A stretch of DNA of 11,522 nt from an uncultured Oscillospiraceae bacterium (lineage in GTDB: Bacteria; Bacillota; Clostridia; Oscillospirales; Acutalibacteraceae): contig URQJ01000048.1 in NCBI GenBank assembly GCA_900549945.1, positions 1 through 11,522 on the forward strand, written 5' to 3'. Shown here piece by piece: positions 7,914-11,522 of the stretch. A program made the translations under genes and the position numbers. Below the pieces are notes generated by a model that was not told the origin of the DNA, ran no database searches, and saw nothing but the letters and a program-made list of their open reading frames with translations. How positions within the stretch are numbered: the first letter of the stretch is position 1; every line of letters starts with the position of its first letter.

Positions 7914-8984
7914 TTACCTCCTCAGCTTCGGGTCAAACGCATCGCGCAGGCCGTCACCCAAAAGGTTGAACGCCAGAACGATCAGGCAGATCATAACCGC
8001 CGGGAAAACCAGCTGATGCGGGTAGCTCGTCAGCGCGCCGCGCGCACTGTTCGCGAGGCTGCCGAGCGAAGGCATCGGCGCCGATACGCCGAGGCCGAGG
8101 AAGCTCAGGTAGCTCTCTGTGAAAATTGCGGAAGGAACCTGCAGCGCCACCGAGATGATGATGACGGAGAGGCAGTTGGGCAGAATGTGCTTTCTGAGGA
8201 TGCGGCTCGGCTTCGTGCCGATGGTGCGCGCCGCCAGAACGTATTCGTTTTCCTTGACCGTGAGGATCTGGCCGCGGACGAGGCGGGCCATGCCGACCCA
8301 GTACAGCAGCGCAAAAACAATGAACAGCGCGAGCATATTGCTGCCGACGCTCGCGAACACCGTGCCCTCGATCGCCTTTCCGAGCGTCTCGTCCAGCACG
8401 ACCGAAAGCAGAATGACCATCAAAAGGTCAGGCAGCGAATAGATGATATCGCATATACGCATCATGATCAGGTCGACCTTGCCGCCTGCGTAGCCCGCAA
8501 CCGAGCCGTACAGAACGCCGATGATCATAACGAGGATACTCGCAAAGAAGCCGACGAGAAGCGACACGCGGGTGCCGTAGATCACGCGCATGAAATAATC
8601 GCGGCCGAGGCTGTCCGTGCCGAAGATGTGCGGGAAGCGGGACTCCCCCGTCTCCTCCATCCACTGCTGCTCGGTTTCCGAATACTGGAACGGGCCGAGG
8701 TTTGAGGCGGTGCGGTCGCGGCGGCCGTCGATGTTGTTGATCTCCTCATAGCCGTAGGGCACGATCATCGGCGCCACGATGATCGTCAGGATCAGCACGG
8801 CCAGAACGATGATGGAGCCGACCGCAAGGGGGTTGCGCATGAGCCTCTTCATGCCGTCCTTAAAAAAGGTGGTGGATTCGCTCATGACCTCCTTCTGCCG
8901 CTTTTCATCCTCGCTGGCGAGCTTGAATTTGTTCAGATTGATCTGGCTGCTGAACAGGTTCTTTTTAGGCATTTTATCTGTCAT
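7914..8984 (-). CDS. oppC: Oligopeptide ABC transporter permease OppC
   Basis: This is one of the two membrane subunits of the peptide channel (356 residues). A charged cytoplasmic N-terminus of about 50 residues (SSQINLNKF, then KDGMKRLMRNPLA) precedes TM1 (about 53-76). An extracytoplasmic loop ends in HIFGTDSLGRD (119-129), the usual OppC signature. Five further hydrophobic segments follow, with the EAA loop that contacts the ATPase at about 246-270 (NEYVLAARTIG...ILPN). I chose the ATG at 8984. An in-frame TTG at 9005 would add seven residues but overlaps the AGGAGG ribosome site and the oppB stop, so it is unlikely. The AGGAGG is 12 nt before the ATG, slightly far; an ATG four codons downstream is possible. 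It sits 17 nt after oppB. Confidence 0.95.
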   Translation of the reverse strand: MTDKMPKKNLFSSQINLNKFKLASEDEKRQKEVMSESTTFFKDGMKRLMRNPLAVGSIIVLAVLILTIIVAPMIVPYGYEEINNIDGRRDRTASNLGPFQYSETEQQWMEETGESRFPHIFGTDSLGRDYFMRVIYGTRVSLLVGFFASILVMIIGVLYGSVAGYAGGKVDLIMMRICDIIYSLPDLLMVILLSVVLDETLGKAIEGTVFASVGSNMLALFIVFALLYWVGMARLVRGQILTVKENEYVLAARTIGTKPSRILRKHILPNCLSVIIISVALQVPSAIFTESYLSFLGLGVSAPMPSLGSLANSARGALTSYPHQLVFPAVMICLIVLAFNLLGDGLRDAFDPKLRR

Positions 8985-9001
8985 AATCCGTTCCGGCCTC
9001 C

Positions 9002-9916
9002 TCAATCAAACGAAATTCTGGGGTCAATGACCTTGTAAACAATATCTGTGATCAGGTTGGCGACGACCATCAGGACGGCGAGGAAAATCGTCGTGCCCAT
9101 GATCATCGTGTAATCGCGGTTCGTAATAGCGGAAACAAATTCCTGCCCGAGGCCGCCGGTGGAGAAGATCGTCTCCACAACCATCGAACCCGTAATAATG
9201 AAAGCGATCATCGGGCCCACGTATGTAACGACCGGAATGAGGGCGTTGCGCAGCGCATGCTTGAAAATCACCTTATAGCTTGGCACGCCCTTCGCGCGCG
9301 CGGTGCGGATGTAGTCCTGATTCAGAGCGTCAAGCATACTGGTCTTTGTCAGACGCGTGATATACGCCATCGGATACATGGCGAGCGAAATAACCGGCAG
9401 GACATAGTTTGGATTCGAGGCTGTCCACGCCGGCACCCAGCCGAGCTGAATGGAGAACACAAGCAGAAGCAGCGTTGCCAAAACAAAACTCGGGGCCGAG
9501 GTCGCAAGCGTTGAGAAAAACACGACCAAGCGGTCGATGAGCTTTCCCCTGTTCAGCGCAGCGACAGAGCCGAGTACCAGTCCGAACACGATTGCGACCG
9601 CCGCCGCGGACAAACCGAGCTTCGCACTGACGTTCATACCGGTCATAATCGTTGTGAAAACGTCGCGCCCGGTTTTCAGTCCCACGCCGAAATCCAGCTC
9701 CGTAACCAGACGCCGCATATAATTGACATACTGGACCGGGACGGGCTCATTGAGACCGTAGCGCTCTTCCAATGCCGCCTGAACCGCGGGCGACAGCGCT
9801 TTTTCGCTGTCAAACGGGCCGCCCGGAACGGCGTACATTGCAAAAAATGTGATCGCGCTGATCAGGATAACCGTAATTATCGCGAGGATCGTGCGCTTCA
9901 CCACGTACTTTGCCAT
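9002..9916 (-). CDS. oppB: Oligopeptide ABC transporter permease OppB
   Basis: This is the partner membrane subunit and first gene of the operon (304 residues, usual length). TM1 is at about 9-29, followed by an extracytoplasmic loop with ALEERYGLNEPVPVQY (48-63), as in DppB/OppB/GsiC-type permeases. Further TM segments are near 99-120, 131-157, 171-188, 226-250 and 271-296. The EAA loop is at about 201-228 (DYIRTARAKG...HALRNALIP), and the C-terminus YKVIDPRISFD is typical. The ATG at 9916 follows GAGGA by eight bases. The nearest good promoter is about 290 bp upstream, so the mRNA has a long leader and may be controlled there. Confidence 0.95.
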   Translation of the reverse strand: MAKYVVKRTILAIITVILISAITFFAMYAVPGGPFDSEKALSPAVQAALEERYGLNEPVPVQYVNYMRRLVTELDFGVGLKTGRDVFTTIMTGMNVSAKLGLSAAAVAIVFGLVLGSVAALNRGKLIDRLVVFFSTLATSAPSFVLATLLLLVFSIQLGWVPAWTASNPNYVLPVISLAMYPMAYITRLTKTSMLDALNQDYIRTARAKGVPSYKVIFKHALRNALIPVVTYVGPMIAFIITGSMVVETIFSTGGLGQEFVSAITNRDYTMIMGTTIFLAVLMVVANLITDIVYKVIDPRISFD

Positions 9917-10033
9917 GCTATCATTCCTCTTTCTCTAAGTTTGGCTGCTGTGATGCAAACCGCAGCAGGCATTCCTGCATACATCATTTTCCTGCGCACA
10001 CATGTCCTTTTTCGGCGAACACATTTTGCATAT
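9917..10033 (-). other. 3' part of the opp leader, no gene
   Basis: Between the U7 of the RNA candidate and oppB I see no convincing promoter. A hairpin GCAGG-AATG-CCTGC (plus 9965-9978) shares its CCTGC arm with an alternative pairing of CTGCTG with CAGCAG, so two folds compete about 30-60 nt before the oppB start. Both are short and could be chance. Confidence 0.4.
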
Positions 10034-10089
10034 AAAAAAATGCCTTCTGCTGAGAATCGGGTGCTTTGGTGCCGCCGGTCAGTTCCCGT

Positions 10090-10117
10090 TTTTTGCTTCC
10101 AGAATTGGAAGCAAAAA
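10090..10117. repeat. 11-bp perfect inverted repeat in the opp leader
   Basis: TTTTTGCTTCC (10090-10100) and GGAAGCAAAAA (10107-10117) flank AGAATT. As RNA it is a stable hairpin with a six-base loop. It ends in A-runs rather than a free U-run on the minus strand, so it is not itself the opp terminator. Confidence 0.8.
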
Positions 10118-10118
10118 G

Positions 10119-10136
10119 GAAACATCCGGATGTTTC
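10119..10136. repeat. 18-bp perfect palindrome in the opp leader
   Basis: GAAACATCC (10119-10127) and GGATGTTTC (10128-10136) are exact reverse complements with no spacer. As RNA it gives a 7-bp stem with a CCGG tetraloop, stacking one base away from the neighbouring hairpin. As DNA it could be a dimer-binding operator downstream of the start. No regulator is identified. Confidence 0.75.
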
Positions 10137-10208
10137 GCACAATTTTTAGGCCCACCGCTCACGCAGAAGTGCCGGACAGCTTGCTACAGTCCTGTAAATG
10201 ATTGCTTT

Positions 10209-10237
10209 ATTGTACCATGAGAAAGCCTGTTTGTCAA
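10209..10237 (-). promoter_or_regulatory. Sigma-A promoter of the opp operon or its leader RNA
   Basis: On the minus strand a perfect TTGACA (10237-10232), a 17-nt spacer and TACAAT (10214-10209) form a near-consensus promoter. Transcription would begin near 10202 and run toward oppB. Confidence 0.85.
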
Positions 10238-10241
10238 TTTG

Positions 10242-10257
10242 CAATTTTTAAAAATTG
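10242..10257. promoter_or_regulatory. AT-rich palindrome abutting the opp -35 box
   Basis: CAATTTTTAAAAATTG is a perfect 16-bp palindrome, five bases upstream of the -35 element. It could be an UP element contacted by the RNA polymerase alpha subunit, or an operator. It resembles the CodY consensus (AATTTTCWGAAAATT) in its arms but lacks the central bases, so a CodY assignment is not made. Confidence 0.5.
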
Positions 10258-10280
10258 TTCTTTCATCTTCCTGTTTTTAC

Positions 10281-10307
10281 AAAATCCACGGGCATTCCCG
10301 CGCCCGT
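10281..10307 (-). terminator. Weak terminator-like hairpin upstream of the opp promoter
   Basis: ACGGGC (10288-10293) pairs with GCCCGT (10302-10307) around 8 bases. On the minus strand this is followed after three bases by TTTT. It may shield the opp promoter from transcription coming from the upstream minus-strand gene. The short stem keeps confidence low. Confidence 0.3.
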
Positions 10308-10399
10308 CCGGTCGGCTTTTCGTAGAAAAAGCGGTGAAACGCAGGATTTTGGGCGGTTTTCTAGGCAGCACAGGCTTTCTGCACAAAATATTTTCAATA

Positions 10400-10463
10400 A
10401 AAAACGCGCCTCTGCGTCAGCGGGATGCCCTCAAAAATATTTTCTCCGCATCCGCGCGTTTTT
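10400..10463. terminator. Bidirectional terminator-like hairpin
   Basis: AAAAACGCGC (10400-10409) is an exact inverted repeat of GCGCGTTTTT (10454-10463). A second stem, GGATGC (10423-10428) with GCATCC (10448-10453), stacks on the 3' side, leaving a 13-base bulge on the 5' side. Both strands leave the stem into T-runs. It lies between the end of the ATP-grasp/GNAT gene and the opp promoter. The palindrome AAAATATTTT with a following C occurs twice nearby (10385-10395 and 10434-10444). Confidence 0.5.
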
Positions 10464-10581
10464 CACGGCGGTTTTTCTCCGCGCCACGCCGGTATACAGG
10501 AAGTTCCGCACCCATAGGCCCGGCAGCGCAGCCCATTGCGCCTCCCGCCCCCACCGGCTGCTCTCGCTCTGCGGTCCGCCT

Positions 10582-10606
10582 AAAAACCCCGTTTTGCCGG
10601 GCTTTT
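10582..10606 (-). terminator. Terminator of the ATP-grasp/GNAT gene
   Basis: On the minus strand AAAA, CCCG, loop GCAAAA, CGGG and TTTTT form a stem with one G-G mismatch, directly after the TGA stop. The stem is short, and the larger hairpin at 10400-10463 may act as back-up. Confidence 0.5.
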
Positions 10607-11471
10607 CACAGCGCCGGAAGCTGTTTTACCATGACCGCCGCCTCCGTTTTCCAGCCGTTCCACTCCAGATTTGTCCGCCCTGACCGGACAAATTTGAGCT
10701 TTTCCCAGAACGGGGCTGCATTCCCCGGATAGCCGTCCACCACATCGATGCGCACGGACGACGCGCCCTGCCGCAGCAGCTCCCGCTCGAAGCAGGCGTA
10801 GCAGGCCCTGCCGGCCCCGCTGCCCTGCGCGCCCGCCTCCAGCATCAGCAGCGAGAGATAGGCGCACGCGCCCGGCCTGTAATCGAGAACGCCGATGCAC
10901 GCGCCGCGCGCTGAATCCTCGATCACGCAGGATAAAAAGCCCACCCGCTCCATTTCCGCCATCTCGCGCACCACAAAATCCCGGTCGACTGCCGTGCGGC
11001 CGAGGTGACGGCGCAGAAATTCCACATTTGAGCTGTAGATCTCCGCGATCCGCTCCGCGTCCTGCGGCAGCGCCCGCCGGATGCTGAAGCGCTCCGCCTC
11101 CCTCTGCGGCATTTTCCACCGGCACGATACCATTTTGGAGAGCAGGTCGAAATACGTCCACCCCGCGGCGCGGGCCGCGAGCATCGTCAGGCTGTCCTGA
11201 TTCATGCGGTGGGGCCGCACGCCGGCCGTCATGTTCGGCTTCAGGTTGAAATCGAACATCCTGTATACGCCGCTTTCATCCGCGCGGCAGTCGATGCGCA
11301 CCAGTCCCCGAAGGCCGAGGCTGCGCACCGCCGCCTCGCAGCTGCGCCGGATTTGCCGCAGGGCAGCATCCTCCCGCAAAGCGGCGCGGCTGTTCTCCGC
11401 CACGGGCACCTCGCCGCTGTACGGCGCAATCCCGCTCTGATGGTTGAACCGCTCGACAACCGGCAGGCTCG
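10606..11471 (-). CDS. ATP-grasp (D-Ala-D-Ala ligase-like)/GNAT acetyltransferase fusion, 5' truncated
   Basis: The last 287 residues are visible; the frame stays open to the adapter boundary, so the N-terminus is missing. A GTG at 11409 is in frame but lies inside the ATP-grasp domain and is not the true start. Residues about 1-115 are the end of an ATP-grasp domain. VRID (R58, D60) and MFDFNLKPNMT (D73, N75) align with the R-x-D and E-x-N-TLPGMT metal and nucleotide-binding motifs of D-alanine ligases, with Asp in place of the usual Glu. Residues about 128-287 are a GNAT domain: FSIRRALPQDAERIAEIY, acetyl-CoA loop GAQGSGAGRA (213-222) and the C-terminal GYPGNAAPFWEKLKF (247-261). Such a fusion would join an amide-forming ligation to an acyl transfer on a small amino acid or peptide; the substrate is unknown. 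No neighbour gives a pathway clue. Confidence 0.8.
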
Positions 11472-11522
11472 AGATCGGAAGAGCGTCGTGTAGGGAAAGA
11501 GTGTAGATCTCGGTGGTCGCCG
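11472..11522. other. Illumina TruSeq adapter contamination
   Basis: From AGATCGGAAGAGC at 11472 to the window end, all 51 bases match, as I remember it, the reverse complement of the Illumina TruSeq universal (read 2-side) adapter, including GTGTAGGGAAAGAGTG and GATCTCGGTGGTCGCCG. This is synthetic sequence left on an untrimmed read or contig end. Any reading frame crossing 11472 is invalid beyond it. Confidence 0.98.

Larger units (their letters stand above)
10034..10202 (-). ncRNA. Structured RNA candidate: opp leader or independent small RNA
   Basis: The segment runs about 169 nt from the predicted start (near 10202) to U7 (As at 10034-10040 on the plus strand). A long-range helix closes it: minus-strand CTTCTGCgTGAG (10169-10158) pairs with CTCAGCAGAAG (10054-10044), 11 pairs with one bulged G, and can extend inward as CGGUG with CACCCG. 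Inside lie two adjacent perfect hairpins at 10119-10136 and 10090-10117. The U7 follows the helix by three bases. This could be an attenuator for oppBCDFA or a free-standing RNA; the long irregular rod recalls 6S RNA, but I do not recognise the sequence. T-box landmarks are absent. Confidence 0.45.

Noticed and set aside
8985..9005. TTG start for oppC
   Set aside because: The TTG overlaps the oppB stop and the Shine-Dalgarno sequence itself, so the ATG at 8984 is preferred.
9917..10237. T-box or known riboswitch in the opp leader
   Set aside because: No TGGNACCGCG-type antiterminator box on the coding strand, no specifier-loop features, and no riboswitch consensus that I can recognise.
10202..10732. 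Plus-strand open frames in the gap above opp
   Set aside because: Low-complexity Arg/Ser/Phe-rich translations with no ribosome site. They overlap the opp promoter region and the end of the opposite-strand gene.
11209..11493. Plus-strand open frame at the contig end
   Set aside because: It is antisense to the ATP-grasp/GNAT gene and its C-terminus is encoded by adapter sequence.

Overview
The window reads as one end of a metagenomic or draft contig from a GC-rich anaerobic Firmicute, probably a Clostridia member of the Oscillospiraceae/Ruminococcaceae type. This placement is an inference. It rests on a type III glutamine synthetase, a short two-domain DtxR regulator, strong GGAGG ribosome binding sites, AT-rich sigma-A promoters set in GC-rich DNA, and a lipoprotein-type peptide-binding protein. 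No taxonomic marker gene is present. The last 51 bases (11472-11522) are Illumina TruSeq adapter and not genome, so the biological sequence ends near 11471.

Layout. Positions 1-155 hold no supportable gene. A sigma-A promoter (156-185) drives a leader with an intrinsic terminator (203-254). A competing hairpin in that leader shares the terminator's 5' arm. An 8-codon upstream ORF follows, then glnN (313-2421), a type III glutamine synthetase. A perfect hairpin (2564-2601) separates glnN from a convergent YegP/DUF1508 protein (2612-2995, minus). Divergent from it is a DtxR/MntR-type metal regulator (3167-3544, plus) with its own promoter and terminator.

From 9916 down to 3857 the minus strand carries a complete oligopeptide/dipeptide ABC importer, in the order oppB, oppC, oppD, oppF, oppA. 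A strong terminator (3758-3799) ends it. Its promoter lies at 10209-10237, about 285 nt upstream of oppB. The first ~170 nt of that leader is a structured RNA candidate ending in U7, either an attenuator or a separate small RNA. OppB and OppC form the membrane channel, OppD and OppF are the paired ATPases, and OppA is the surface lipoprotein that captures the peptide.

The most unusual object is OppA. The roughly 70-residue segment that normally closes this family at the C-terminus sits directly after the signal peptide and linker. The C-terminus stops exactly where that segment should begin. The protein therefore looks like a natural circular permutation of a family 5 solute-binding protein.

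At the contig end (minus strand, 10606-11471) is a 5'-truncated gene encoding the end of a D-Ala-D-Ala-ligase-like ATP-grasp domain fused to a GNAT acetyltransferase. The gene-free stretch 9917-10605 holds the opp leader, its promoter, an AT-rich palindrome and several terminator-like hairpins.
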